Shown piece by piece: positions 43,070 through 51,857 of a stretch of 64,000 nucleotides of DNA. Under the pieces are notes generated by a model. The model saw only the letters and a program-made list of their open reading frames with translations, searched no databases and was not told the origin of the DNA. The position numbers and the translations under genes are program-made. This DNA is from Ectobacillus funiculus (GTDB taxonomy: Bacteria; Bacillota; Bacilli; Bacillales; Bacillaceae_G): assembly GCF_042429435.1 (NCBI RefSeq), contig NZ_JBHMAF010000193.1. One strand, given 5' to 3'. Position 1 is the first letter of the stretch. Every line of letters begins with the position of its first letter.

Positions 43070-43357
43070 TTCCTCCTTGTTGTTATATCCATAAGGGTTG
43101 TTTACACTGCATATATACGTGCCCTACAGCACGTTTGTATAAACGAATGTCTTGACTGATTGAAAAATTCAACTAAAGCCTATAAATCTAGTAAGCATGC
43201 CTAACTACAGCCCTGCGTATCTTTATCTAGAAAGTGATTCTATAGCGAATTAAATACAAATTTGTACTTTATACAGCTAAAATCTGTTGCACTTTGTTAA
43301 ATTTATGTTAATATAATGTAAACGCTTATTTAATTTTTTGTAAAGCGGGGAATAAGT

Positions 43358-43633
43358 ATGAGAATGGAAATGTTTTGTGGGGAGTTTCATTTTGCAGCAC
43401 TAGACTTTGTCTTTGATTTACTTGATGAAATTACAATAAAGATTCAGAAGAGGATTTTATTTTATGAGAAACAAATTTTTAGCTATGCCCGCAGGCAATT
43501 AGAGAATTTCTTTCTGACAGTTCGTTTAACACCAGCAGTGTTATGTGCTTACAAAAACGAACTATGGGGTACATTAGTCTTTAAATTAAAATCTATAGTA
43601 AAAGAAAAGCAGGTACTCAAATGCGCACAATAA
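43358..43633 (+). CDS. Hypothetical 91-residue protein
   Basis: ATG with AAAGCGGGGAA upstream. Sequence is aromatic- and Leu-rich (FHFAALDFVFDLLDEITIKI, then KRILFYEKQIFSYARRQLEN) and predicted helical. No homologue recognised. The gene ends just before a strong terminator shared with the convergent LOG gene, which supports it being real. Confidence 0.5.
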   Translation: MRMEMFCGEFHFAALDFVFDLLDEITIKIQKRILFYEKQIFSYARRQLENFFLTVRLTPAVLCAYKNELWGTLVFKLKSIVKEKQVLKCAQ

Positions 43634-43645
43634 ATAAGGATAAAT

Positions 43646-43683
43646 AAAAAACTCCTCCGCACCCATTTCGGAAGAGTTTTTTA
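43646..43683. terminator. Bidirectional terminator
   Basis: Stem AAAAAACTCCTCCG / CGGAAGAGTTTTTT with a nine-base loop. Confidence 0.87.
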
Positions 43684-43691
43684 TTATTTTC

Positions 43692-44267
43692 TTACTCGTT
43701 CATCTGCCATTTATTCATCTTTGAGATTTCCTTTTCCCCTAGCTGTTCCAGAAGTGAGACAGGTTCATCATTGATAACTAAGTTTTCAATATACTGTTTC
43801 TTCAAAAACCCCTCCTCTTCCATGTTAGAAAGAAGTTGCATAAAACCATCATAGTACCCATGCATATTGAACAAAGCAACTGGTTTGGAATGATAGCCGA
43901 TTTGCTGCCATGTCATGACCTCAGCAAGCTCCTCTAACGTACCAATCCCTCCAGGCAACGCGATAAAAGCATCTGCCATCTCATACATTTTCGCTTTCCT
44001 GTCATGCATATGCTCAACAACGATTAAATTTGTGAGTTCGACATGATTGACATTTTCATAAATTTTTTTGGGAATAATGCCTGTCACCTTTCCGCCTTGC
44101 TCCAGAACAGATCTGGCCAATTCCCCCATCAACCCAACATTTCCTCCTCCATAAATGAGCTCGATGTCACAGGCTGCCAAGGTTTTTCCAAGAAGCCTCA
44201 CATCATCTATGTATTTGCCATTTTTTCCGAAACTGGAACCGCAAAACACGCATATTTTCTTCAACAC
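43692..44267 (-). CDS. LOG-family protein (nucleoside 5'-monophosphate phosphoribohydrolase)
   Basis: 191 residues. Opening ICVFCGSSFGKN, then LIYGGGNVGLMGELA, HDRKAKMYEMADAFIALPGG and the signature PGGIGTLEELAEVMTW with catalytic Glu/Arg residues are the LOG (TIGR00730, YvdD-like) pattern. These enzymes release free base from (cytokinin) riboside monophosphates or general AMP/GMP. Full length for the family. Transcribed alone. Confidence 0.93.
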   Translation of the reverse strand: MLKKICVFCGSSFGKNGKYIDDVRLLGKTLAACDIELIYGGGNVGLMGELARSVLEQGGKVTGIIPKKIYENVNHVELTNLIVVEHMHDRKAKMYEMADAFIALPGGIGTLEELAEVMTWQQIGYHSKPVALFNMHGYYDGFMQLLSNMEEEGFLKKQYIENLVINDEPVSLLEQLGEKEISKMNKWQMNE

Positions 44268-44397
44268 CGCACGCCCTTTCCATATGTATGGTTTCTTTAT
44301 TATTATATCTGCTTACACAATCGGTGTCATGGTGAAAACATAGCTGAAATTACTGTGTGGGATATCCTGTGATGATCTCCCTCTATACCTAATTTCT

Positions 44398-44441
44398 ACA
44401 AAAAACATGTACACCCCTCTATGGATGTACATGTTTTTTGT
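44398..44441. terminator. Bidirectional terminator
   Basis: Perfect 16-bp stem ACAAAAAACATGTACA / TGTACATGTTTTTTGT with a 12-base loop. Confidence 0.85.
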
Positions 44442-44507
44442 AATGATTAATCTTTTACAAATTTATTTTGTTTACATAATATTTTTATAATAAACAAATG
44501 TGTTATC

Positions 44508-45434
44508 TTAGTTAGACCTCCTGTTTTCTTGTTCTTCGAGTAGTCTCTTATGAATCCAAATAGCGGCCTGTGCACCTTCCCCCATTGCAATTGTGACCTG
44601 CTCCGAATGAATCGCTATATCACCAGCTACCCATATATTTCTAATATTTGTTTCTTTTGTTCGGGGATCAGTTATAATGTGTTTATTCGGTTGTAAGGAT
44701 ACCCCAAGTTGCTCAGCAAGTTCATTGCGGACATGGTTGCCACCAAACGCAATAAAAGCCCGTTCACCGCTTACAATCTTTCCGCTTTGTAATCGAACGC
44801 CTTGAAAGAACGAGCCATCTTCTGTAAGAACTTCCTCGATTTTTTCGTTTATATAAGAAATTTCAGCAGCATGAAGCTTTTTCTGTAGTTCATCTTCAAT
44901 TGGTGTACCGTCATGATTGATGTATACAATGTCCTTCGTCCAATATGTAAGGGCAAGGGACATTTCCGCTCCGGTTTTACCAGCACCGAGTACGAGAACA
45001 CATTTATGTTGAACCTCATATCCATCGCAATCTGGACAAACATACACAGTTAGTCCTAAACCATCTTTAATATGTAGAATATTTGGTAACCTATCCATAA
45101 CACCTGTCGCAAGTAAAATGATGTTAGCTTTATAGGTTGTACCAGCTTCTGTTGTTACGATATACAACTCTTGTTCTTGTCTTACCTGAACGACCTTATC
45201 TGTTTGAAATTGGACACGGTAACGTTGAGCATGAATTTTCCCTAAAGATCGCAGCGTTTCTCCACTTACACCGTCTGGCCATCCCAATATGTTATGGTAT
45301 CCTTTACAAAGATTAGATCTTCCGTCATTAGAATCGATGACAAGTATGTTATGTTTGTATCTTCCAAGTTGGACAGCCGCTTGTAAACCTGCTATACCTC
45401 CGCCAATAATAATGCATTCGTAATGTTCTATCAT
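44508..45434 (-). CDS. Thioredoxin-reductase-like FAD/NAD(P) oxidoreductase
   Basis: 308 residues. FAD-binding CIIIGGGIAGLQAAVQLGRY, redox-type C-x-x-C in YVCPDCDGYEV (about 128-138), NAD(P) site VLVLGAGKTGAEMSLAL and the C-terminal FAD contact NIWVAGDIAIHSEQVTIAMG. Compared with TrxB the CxxC is C-P-D-C, as in the YumC/HcpR-neighbour and gliotoxin-type relatives; its redox partner is unknown. Could be a bacillithiol- or thioredoxin-type disulfide reductase. ATG with GGAAAAC upstream. Confidence 0.87.
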   Translation of the reverse strand: MIEHYECIIIGGGIAGLQAAVQLGRYKHNILVIDSNDGRSNLCKGYHNILGWPDGVSGETLRSLGKIHAQRYRVQFQTDKVVQVRQEQELYIVTTEAGTTYKANIILLATGVMDRLPNILHIKDGLGLTVYVCPDCDGYEVQHKCVLVLGAGKTGAEMSLALTYWTKDIVYINHDGTPIEDELQKKLHAAEISYINEKIEEVLTEDGSFFQGVRLQSGKIVSGERAFIAFGGNHVRNELAEQLGVSLQPNKHIITDPRTKETNIRNIWVAGDIAIHSEQVTIAMGEGAQAAIWIHKRLLEEQENRRSN

Positions 45435-45553
45435 ATGTTTTCCTCACTATTATCGATGTTTACCCATTAAATAATATGTACAAAGGAAGTGTAAAGTATG
45501 TTTGAGATGTTATTACACTTTTGTATCGGATTATATTTACTTTTCAAATGTCA

Positions 45554-45582
45554 AAAAGCCTGCAAATATTTGCAGGCTTTTC
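45554..45582. terminator. Palindromic bidirectional terminator
   Basis: AAAAGCCTGCAAATA and its complement meet without loop, flanked by A and T runs, at the 3' end of the CsxC-like gene. Confidence 0.87.
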
Positions 45583-45589
45583 AATTAGA

Positions 45590-46399
45590 TTAGCAATGTT
45601 TCTTTTGAGACTTCACATTGACTTGTTGATTTTGCAATACTTTTACAGTTAATTCAATTACCATTTTTTCTTCTACTCTAGTGAATGTTCCTTCTTCAAA
45701 TGGAGAATGTAACACTTCGCCTCGAGCGTTTAATACACGGCCCATTTGACGATCTAATGCTTCATCGAACTCAATAAAGCGGCTTTCGATTAGCTCACAA
45801 AACGGAAGCTCATTAAAGTGTTCTCCGCTTAACTGATCAAATTGAGATAAGTCGCCAGAGAGCAAATGCTCTTTTGGAGAGAATCCTTTTGGAAGTTGTG
45901 ACTCAGTAAAGAACGTAAAGTTTTTTGTGTCTGGATTTGTTTGGAATTTCGGGAAGTTTAAGAAGTCGATTGCAGTTACACCAGTAAATGGGATGTCAAT
46001 TGTTAAGGAGCGGATATTGGATAAAACAGAATTGCTTGTTGCCGCAGTCGGAGTAGCGTATTGAATGTTTTTGCGTACAAACCCTTTAATAAAAAGCTTG
46101 TTAGTTGGGACTAATAAACGACATTGTACAATTTTCAGATTCTTTTTAATTGCTTTAATCTCCAATACCGGCTCTGGGAAATTAATAATTGTGTCTACAT
46201 CAATTTGTACTTTTGTTTCACCTAGTACAACCGGTATTTTTGCAAATACATTACCCTCTGTAATATCTGGCTCTACATTACGATTTGCTAATTCTGGCAA
46301 AACACTATTTGAATGAAGACCAGGGAAAAAAGGAGTCGGTAAAGTTTTTGACTCGTTTTGTCTACCCTCTAAAGAACCTCTAGAATGTTTTTCTGACAT
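45590..46399 (-). CDS. CsxC/DUF3794-like spore surface protein
   Basis: 269 residues from ATG 46399, eight bases after AAAGGA; ATG 46408 overlaps the ribosome-binding site. After a disordered start (residues 1-45) comes the core FAKIPVVLGETKVQIDVDTI, then EIKAIKKNLKIVQCRLLVPT and LFIKGFVRKNIQYATP. This is the pattern of DUF3794/SPOCS-type spore proteins and the CsxC family. The C-terminal part (RMG..LNARGEVLHSPFEEGTF, ELTVKVLQNQQV) is a further beta domain. Ends KKHC, with a terminal Cys possibly used for cross-linking. Probably an exosporium or coat component. Confidence 0.8.
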   Translation of the reverse strand: MSEKHSRGSLEGRQNESKTLPTPFFPGLHSNSVLPELANRNVEPDITEGNVFAKIPVVLGETKVQIDVDTIINFPEPVLEIKAIKKNLKIVQCRLLVPTNKLFIKGFVRKNIQYATPTAATSNSVLSNIRSLTIDIPFTGVTAIDFLNFPKFQTNPDTKNFTFFTESQLPKGFSPKEHLLSGDLSQFDQLSGEHFNELPFCELIESRFIEFDEALDRQMGRVLNARGEVLHSPFEEGTFTRVEEKMVIELTVKVLQNQQVNVKSQKKHC

Positions 46400-46408
46400 G
46401 GAAGCCAT

Positions 46409-46864
46409 CCTTTCTTTTATTCATGTTGCATTTTCAATATTATGTATACGCGGAAAAGTGGACTACGATTGGACAAATACCCTAGGACAAGAGCATAATT
46501 TAGAAGAAATTTGTAGTTTTTTGCTAATACCGTTCGTTTTTATACCCTTGACAAATATTCCCTAGAGATACATACCTAGCATTTTATTTCATTTGTTACA
46601 TTCCAAGTTCCTTTCCTAATAACGATTGATATAGCACTCGTTTTAGTCCGTATCTGCAATGGAAAAAACAGATATAACCTGTTAAAATACTGAAGGTGTC
46701 TGAAGTTTTAAAGAAAACTTACCGATTGGCGAAGACAGATGCGTGTGGTTACGAGTGCACTGCATTTCCTAAAGTTTTCGACTATGTTAAATGACTTCTA
46801 GCTAGAAATTTATACTTTTCTACAGTGTAAAAAAACACGGACGACCGTCAGGGGAGGTACATCT
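46409..46864. other. Divergent intergenic region
   Basis: 455 bases between the CsxC-like and aminotransferase genes. Contains the 24-bp repeat motif at 46795-46818 (inverted relative to the copy at 36835). No gene seen. Confidence 0.5.
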
Positions 46865-48034
46865 ATGGAAATAATATTATCTAATCGTATGGAAGCATTC
46901 AAGCCTTCTATTTTCAGCGAATTGGCGGCTTATAAGCGAAAAAAATTAGAGGAAGGCTGCGCTATAATAGACTTAAGCATTGGAAGCCCTGATATGCCCC
47001 CACCTGCCTTTGTAACGGATATATTGGCAAATAGTGCGGGCAACGGGAATGAATATGGATATTCTCTTGCGGGTACTGAGGAGCTTCATAAAGCGATTTC
47101 TGACTATTATGTGAATACATATGGTATTACTCTTCAACAATCACAAGAAGTTTTAATGCTGATGGGTTCACAGGATGGTCTTGTTCACTTACCAATGGTA
47201 TTCGCTAATCCAGGGGACTATATTCTTGTTCCTGATCCTGGCTATACAGCATATGCAACTGGAATTGCAATGGCAGGAGCGGTTCCTTACTTAATGCCGC
47301 TACAGAAGAAAAATGACTTTCTTCCAGACTTATCGCTTATTCCAGAGGATGTTGCAAAACGTTCAAAACTTATGATTTTAAACTTTCCGGGAAATCCTGT
47401 TCCAGCTATGGCAAATGACGTCTTTTTCTCTGAAGTCATTGCTTTTGCGAAACAGTATAATATTATTGTTGTTCATGATTTTGCTTACGGTGAGTTGTAT
47501 TTTGAAGGCAAGAAACCGATTAGCTTTTTATCAGTTTCTGGTGCGAAGGACGTGGGTATTGAAATAAATTCATTATCTAAAAGCTTTAACATGGCCGGAT
47601 GTCGTATTGGTTATGCGATTGGAAATGAGAAAATTATTGCTGCTCTCGGACAACTAAAATCTAATTTAGATTATGGTGTATTTTATCCTATTCAACAAGC
47701 GGCCGCAAAGGCTTTGCGAGAGGGAGCTCAATTTTGTGAAGAAAGCAGAAGAATGTATGAACGAAGAAGAGATATACTGATAGATGGACTAGAAGCTCTT
47801 GGATGGAAAGTGGATAAGCCTGCAGGCAGTATGTTTATTTGGGGGGAGATTCCAAACGGATGGAGTTCCCTTGATTTTGTCTATGCGCTTATAGATCGTG
47901 CTAATGTTGTAGTAACACCGGGTCATGCTTTTGGTCCTTCAGGAGAGGGCTTTGTCCGAATTGCTCTTGTTCAAACAGAAGAAAAGCTTCGGCTTGCATT
48001 GCAGAATATACAAAAAAGCGGCATATTTAACTAA
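46865..48034 (+). CDS. Class I/II PLP aminotransferase (DapL/PatA-like)
   Basis: 389 residues, ATG with AGGGGAGGT upstream. Fold type I aminotransferase: IDLSIGSPDMPPP near the start, LMGSQDGLVHLPMVF (PLP phosphate), NFPGNPVPAMA, VVHDFAYGELYFEG, and the PLP lysine in INSLSKSFNMAGCRIGY (about 236-252); C-terminal Arg in EGFVRIALVQ. Bacillus relatives are annotated LL-diaminopimelate or general aspartate-type aminotransferases. The specific amino acid is unclear. A terminator follows. Confidence 0.9.
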   Translation: MEIILSNRMEAFKPSIFSELAAYKRKKLEEGCAIIDLSIGSPDMPPPAFVTDILANSAGNGNEYGYSLAGTEELHKAISDYYVNTYGITLQQSQEVLMLMGSQDGLVHLPMVFANPGDYILVPDPGYTAYATGIAMAGAVPYLMPLQKKNDFLPDLSLIPEDVAKRSKLMILNFPGNPVPAMANDVFFSEVIAFAKQYNIIVVHDFAYGELYFEGKKPISFLSVSGAKDVGIEINSLSKSFNMAGCRIGYAIGNEKIIAALGQLKSNLDYGVFYPIQQAAAKALREGAQFCEESRRMYERRRDILIDGLEALGWKVDKPAGSMFIWGEIPNGWSSLDFVYALIDRANVVVTPGHAFGPSGEGFVRIALVQTEEKLRLALQNIQKSGIFN

Positions 48035-48036
48035 AC

Positions 48037-48065
48037 AAACAGGCAGGAAATTTCCTGCCTGTTGA
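48037..48065 (+). terminator. Palindromic terminator after aminotransferase gene
   Basis: AACAGGCAGGAAA and its complement meet directly, followed by GAACTTTTTAT. Confidence 0.75.
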
Positions 48066-48651
48066 ACTTTTTATAATACAATTCATAGGCGCTGGTGTAA
48101 TACAAGCTACAATAGCGTATATGAAAGGATTAGAGATTTTGTATGATTAAAAAACATTTATATGTGGGTTTGAAAGAATTCAAAAAGGAAGATAGATTGT
48201 TTTTTATTTGTTTTATTTTTTTAATAATTGAATCAATTTCATAATAGAAAAAATACGGAGATAAAGCGAACGATTAACAGGATTTTAACTACAAAAGGCG
48301 TTATATAGTGGGTTTTATCCGATTTAATCAAGGTGATTTCCAGAATTATTCGTCTTTATTACCTTGAAAACGACTTATGAAATTGACTTAATTAAGATAA
48401 AATACAGTAATTGATATTTTAAAAAGGCTTCCATCTTAAGCTTCTCCATCAGTTGTTGATCGTGCTATCGAGCATTTTTGCACTTACTTGGCCTGGACTT
48501 TCACCAGCTAGCAGACCAAGTAAGTGCAAAATAAAAAAAGCACCTGTCGTCAGACTAGTGCTCTGTTGCAAACTATACAACTCTAAATTCAAAAGAACTT
48601 TCAGGTTGTTTTCTAGTATTTCTCGATAGTTTTTCTTTTTGCATCTAACAT
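48066..48651. other. Intergenic region with a 16-bp inverted repeat
   Basis: Contains a perfect 16-bp inverted repeat TTTTGCACTTACTTGG (48476-48491 and 48516-48531) with a 24-base spacer. A weak minus-strand hairpin with T7 (48532-48564) may terminate the His/Tyr/Gly gene. A 33-codon frame at 48143-48244 has only a poor ribosome-binding site and is not called. Confidence 0.5.
48476..48531. repeat. 16-bp inverted repeat
   Basis: Arms TTTTGCACTTACTTGG and CCAAGTAAGTGCAAAA are exact complements. The 24-base spacer contains CTGGACTTTCACCAG, itself a smaller imperfect hairpin. No T-run at either side of the outer stem. Confidence 0.7.
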
Positions 48652-48837
48652 CTAATGCCCACTGTGATAACCTTGACCCTGACCTTGACCTTGATATCCA
48701 TAATGTCCATAATAACCGTGCGGTCCATGATGATAGCCTGTATGATATGGATAATAGTGATGATATGGATAATAACCAACGTGATATGGATAGTAATGAT
48801 GATATGGATGATAACCAACATGATACGGATATACCAT
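48652..48837 (-). CDS. His/Tyr/Gly-rich spore coat-like peptide
   Basis: 61 residues from ATG 48837 with GGAGGAGGGG upstream. Built of repeats of YPYHVGYHPYHHY type, then HGPHGYYGHYGYQGQGQGQG. Extreme His/Tyr/Gly content with no Lys or acidic residue resembles small Bacillus coat proteins such as YeeK and other HGY-rich proteins. Tyrosine cross-linking and metal binding by His are plausible. The DNA repeats (TGATATGGATA units) are visible. Opposite-strand and longer frames here are shadows. Confidence 0.78.
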   Translation of the reverse strand: MVYPYHVGYHPYHHYYPYHVGYYPYHHYYPYHTGYHHGPHGYYGHYGYQGQGQGQGYHSGH

Positions 48838-49190
48838 TTATACCCCTCCTCCGCTTAGACTTCTTAATCAAGATATGTGTACTTTATTAAAAAAGTAATA
48901 GGAGAAATGCCCAACATAAAAAAAATCCTGTTTGTGAACCAGTCAGCATTTAAATACTTCCTAAATATGCAAGCGTAGACATACAGCATAAACCCGCTGC
49001 ATTTAAATCATCACTTATTGTGGTTAATTCTTGAAGGGTTGGCGTAATGTACATTACTGGTCTGCCTCAGTAAAAGTAACATTTTTATAAAAATGAACTT
49101 ATAATGCATTACCAGTAAAATTAAGACGGCATATTCTACAATGTAAAAAGAAACTACATTTAGTGCCTTTTTGAAATCGGGGGTCTAATA
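48838..49190. other. Divergent intergenic region
   Basis: 353 bases, A/T-rich, no structure recognised beyond the GGGGG ribosome-binding site of the GRAS gene. Confidence 0.5.
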
Positions 49191-50270
49191 TTGAAACAAA
49201 CATATTTTGATACATTATTGCAGATTATACGTGGGTCAGATTCAGGAGAAATTACAAATACACAAACTCTGATCGGAAATTTTATTAATCAGCTTGATTT
49301 CGAGAAAAAGACTGAGGATCTTGATTGTTATATATTCGCTGCTGCTTTGTCTAAGCAATTTGATTTTGAAAATGACACTAACATCAATTTATATCTTCAA
49401 CGCTTTGAAGTTTCTCAAATCATTCTTTTTAACATGCTTGCTAAGCATTTTCCTCTTGCCTCCATAGCAAGTCATCTAGCAAATAAAATTCTGGAGCAAT
49501 TTATAGAATTGCATGATGAGATTTCAATACTGAATATTGGCATTGGAACGGGACGACAAGAATTAGCTTTAATAAACGAACTTGAGCTGAATGGAAAATT
49601 ACCTAAAAAATTGATTTTATTTGCTGTTGAACCGTCTGATGAAAGCTTATCTCAAGCGAAGGCGAACATACAAGCCGCTGCTGCTGAAAAAGGAATTGAA
49701 CTTGTTTTTCATTCTTTTTGTACAACTGCTGAAGAAATGACTCCAGAAACCTGGGATTTCATTTCTAAATCTGAATACCCTTTGCTAGTTAATGCAGCTT
49801 TTGCTTTACATCATATTCGTGAGCTAGAGGAAGATTTTTACACAAGAAATAGAGTTATACAACATATCTATGATCTAAATCCACTGGCTGTTATCATGTG
49901 TGAACCTCATGTCAATCATAATACCTCATCGTTAGAGGAACGATTTCAGAATTGCTGGAGACATTTTAAAGCTGTTTTTAACATTATAAATCAATCGGAA
50001 TTAAGTCATGAAGGGAAAACCGCACTAAAGCTTTTTTTCAGGAGAGAAATAGAGGATATTCTAGGAAAACCCGAAAATATTCGTACAGAACGGCATGAGC
50101 TCGGTGAAAAATGGGTAGAACGTTTATCCTTGAGTGGATTTTCTCCGGTTAACCTAGATATTCTTCCTGATATGCCAATGCCAAATGGATTTAGTGTTCG
50201 TTGGAATAATGGTTATCTTGGACTAGAATATGAAAAAGAAACACTTATTTCGATTCTCGTACAAAAATAA
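49191..50270 (+). CDS. Bacterial GRAS-domain protein (Rossmann methyltransferase-like)
   Basis: 359 residues from TTG 49191 (GGGGG eight bases upstream). A helical cap (1-105) precedes a Rossmann core: ISILNIGIGTGRQELALINE (about 111-130, counterpart of plant VHIID), PKKLILFAVEPS, then LLVNAAFALHHI near 200 (plant LVVNSxFxLHRL), VIMCEPHVNHNTSSLEERFQ near 232-251 (the VVEQ-x-x-NHN-x-x-F-x-x-R-F motif), and KWVERLSLSGFSPVNL near 310 with a C-terminal GYLGLEYEKETLI strand in the place of the SAW motif. GRAS proteins regulate gibberellin responses in plants; bacterial members are predicted to bind or methylate small molecules. Monocistronic and convergent with an NDK-like gene. Confidence 0.82.
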   Translation: MKQTYFDTLLQIIRGSDSGEITNTQTLIGNFINQLDFEKKTEDLDCYIFAAALSKQFDFENDTNINLYLQRFEVSQIILFNMLAKHFPLASIASHLANKILEQFIELHDEISILNIGIGTGRQELALINELELNGKLPKKLILFAVEPSDESLSQAKANIQAAAAEKGIELVFHSFCTTAEEMTPETWDFISKSEYPLLVNAAFALHHIRELEEDFYTRNRVIQHIYDLNPLAVIMCEPHVNHNTSSLEERFQNCWRHFKAVFNIINQSELSHEGKTALKLFFRREIEDILGKPENIRTERHELGEKWVERLSLSGFSPVNLDILPDMPMPNGFSVRWNNGYLGLEYEKETLISILVQK

Positions 50271-50373
50271 TTCATTAGAAACATAGAACGCACACCTTGA
50301 TAACAATATAACTTTTTATATGTATTTAGTAATCGAAAAATGTTGTTTATGACAATATATTTTTCGAATGAAA

Positions 50374-50427
50374 AATTAGGCTTAATATACAGGTCATACA
50401 TAAAAATCTTGTAGATTAAGCCTAATT
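50374..50427 (+). terminator. Hairpin after GRAS gene
   Basis: Perfect 13-bp stem AATTAGGCTTAAT / ATTAAGCCTAATT with a 28-base loop, about 100 bases beyond the stop. Weak T-tract, so termination is likely but not certain. Confidence 0.6.
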
Positions 50428-50439
50428 TAACGTAATTCC

Positions 50440-50504
50440 GAAATTCATCTCCCTCCTCAAGCGTGTGAAGGGCGAAGCCCAACGGTAAGGAGGAGATGAA
50501 TTTC
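50440..50504. mobile_element. Possible IS200/IS605-family end hairpin
   Basis: A 17-bp stem (GAAATTCATCTCC-C-TCCT against AGGAGGAGATGAATTTC, one bulge) is capped by a loop with GGGCGAAGCCC and CAACGGTA. Imperfect end hairpins with this sort of internal GGGC-GAA-GCCC are typical of IS605-type right ends and the TnpB guide-RNA 3' region. No transposase or TnpB remains, so it may be a lone end (PATE-like). Confidence 0.4.
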
Positions 50505-50615
50505 AGTTAGGCGATACCCTAAAATCTTTTCTCTTGCTCCATAAAATGGTATAAAATATACAAACATGCTCTTTGACAACCTAATTTTATCTTCTAACAG
50601 TTTTCTTTTCTTATT

Positions 50616-51470
50616 TTACATATCCAGCATTGTCGTTTTAAACAAACAGGTTTCCCAGCTCGTAAGGTTTAAACCGATTGCAGCGAACACTCGAAATAGC
50701 TTATCATAGTCTATATTTCTAAAATGTTTATAGTCAGTAATACACTTCAATAAGTGATCTTCGTAAATGTCCGCATAAAACATCTGATATTCCTCCTGTA
50801 AGGTTTTATACAGCCAAGTTTGCTTCAAGGAATTGCTTACGCTCATGGCTTGATAATGCTTCTCATCAATGTAGTTTTTATATCTTTTCTTCACTTCGGG
50901 ATGCATGGATGAAACTTGTATGCATTGCTGCTTGATACGAAAGTATAGATCTGCAATATCAAGATTGTGCTTCTCTTTTTGTTTAAGTGAGTAAGGCACA
51001 CGTTGATATGGTAATCGTTCTATCTCTTCAGCCGTAAAAAATATTGATGATTCTCTTTTCGTAGCGCTTGTACAATCTGAAGAGTGAAATAGATTAAATA
51101 TTCCATTCCTCGATCCAAACGTATGCCGTATTGTCCCTTCCTTTGCTTTCTCAGGCCTGAAGTTTCCTTTCCACTTTTTTTCAATCAGATCAGAAACCGA
51201 TTGGTACGATGATGGTGGTGTACCTTGAACCAGCACACATAAACTTTCTCCTAAATTAAAGAATTCGCTTTCTAGTTCATGCCACCACTCAGAGTAATCT
51301 TTATTTTCCTCCCAATATAAACGTCGGCATAGATCCGGTGTAATAGTCACATATTTGTAAGTAAGAATCTGAAAACCCTTTTGCCGCAGAAATGATAAAA
51401 TATCTTGTTCTAAATCTAAGTACACCGCGTCCGGTTTACATATCACGAATCCTAAGTTGTTCCAATTCAA
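50616..51470 (-). CDS. Nucleoside-diphosphate-kinase-like protein with extra C-terminal half
   Basis: 284 residues from TTG 51470, nine bases after AAAGGGG. Residues about 5-150 follow the NDK fold: LGFVICKPDAVYLDLEQDIL, LRQKGFQILTYKYVTI, FFNLGESLCVLVQG, LIEKKWKGNFRPEKAKEGTI, RHTFGSRNGIFN, and the active-site strand FHSSDCTSATKRESSIFF with the His that NDK phosphorylates (N-x-x-H-G-S-D-S in true NDK). The remaining 130 residues are helical with no recognised domain. Catalysis is possible but several NDK residues differ. Convergent with the GRAS gene. Confidence 0.72.
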   Translation of the reverse strand: MNWNNLGFVICKPDAVYLDLEQDILSFLRQKGFQILTYKYVTITPDLCRRLYWEENKDYSEWWHELESEFFNLGESLCVLVQGTPPSSYQSVSDLIEKKWKGNFRPEKAKEGTIRHTFGSRNGIFNLFHSSDCTSATKRESSIFFTAEEIERLPYQRVPYSLKQKEKHNLDIADLYFRIKQQCIQVSSMHPEVKKRYKNYIDEKHYQAMSVSNSLKQTWLYKTLQEEYQMFYADIYEDHLLKCITDYKHFRNIDYDKLFRVFAAIGLNLTSWETCLFKTTMLDM

Positions 51471-51857
51471 TGTCTGTATCCCCTTTCTACTCTGTGTAAT
51501 AATATATGACGAAAAAATAAGCTTGCTTGTACACAAAATAAATTGGGCTATTTATTTTAAATATGAATACCGTATTTATGAGAGGTTTACATAAGTAAGC
51601 ATTCAGGAAGTAATAGTTCCTTCAAGGTTACCGAAATGGAAAGAGAAGTCTCTATTACAGTACATGAAATTATTTTATTAATCATTGTGATACCAGTTAA
51701 TATCCTTACATGCTGGAGGAAGGCATGCTTATCACACTTGTTCTGAAATGACCCTATTGTTGTTTAAAACCCTAAACGTATTAAACTTCTGAGTCCGTAA
51801 AAGCATGGTTTTCCCTCTAAAATTTATCAATACGATTTGGTCTTTTGAACATTTCAT

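Noticed and set aside
48143..48244. 33-codon frame with a hydrophobic end
   Set aside because: Ribosome-binding site weak and badly spaced, no terminator, no recognisable similarity.
48449..48871. 140-codon minus-strand frame
   Set aside because: Overlaps the His/Tyr/Gly gene in another frame; that gene has the ribosome-binding site and sensible composition.
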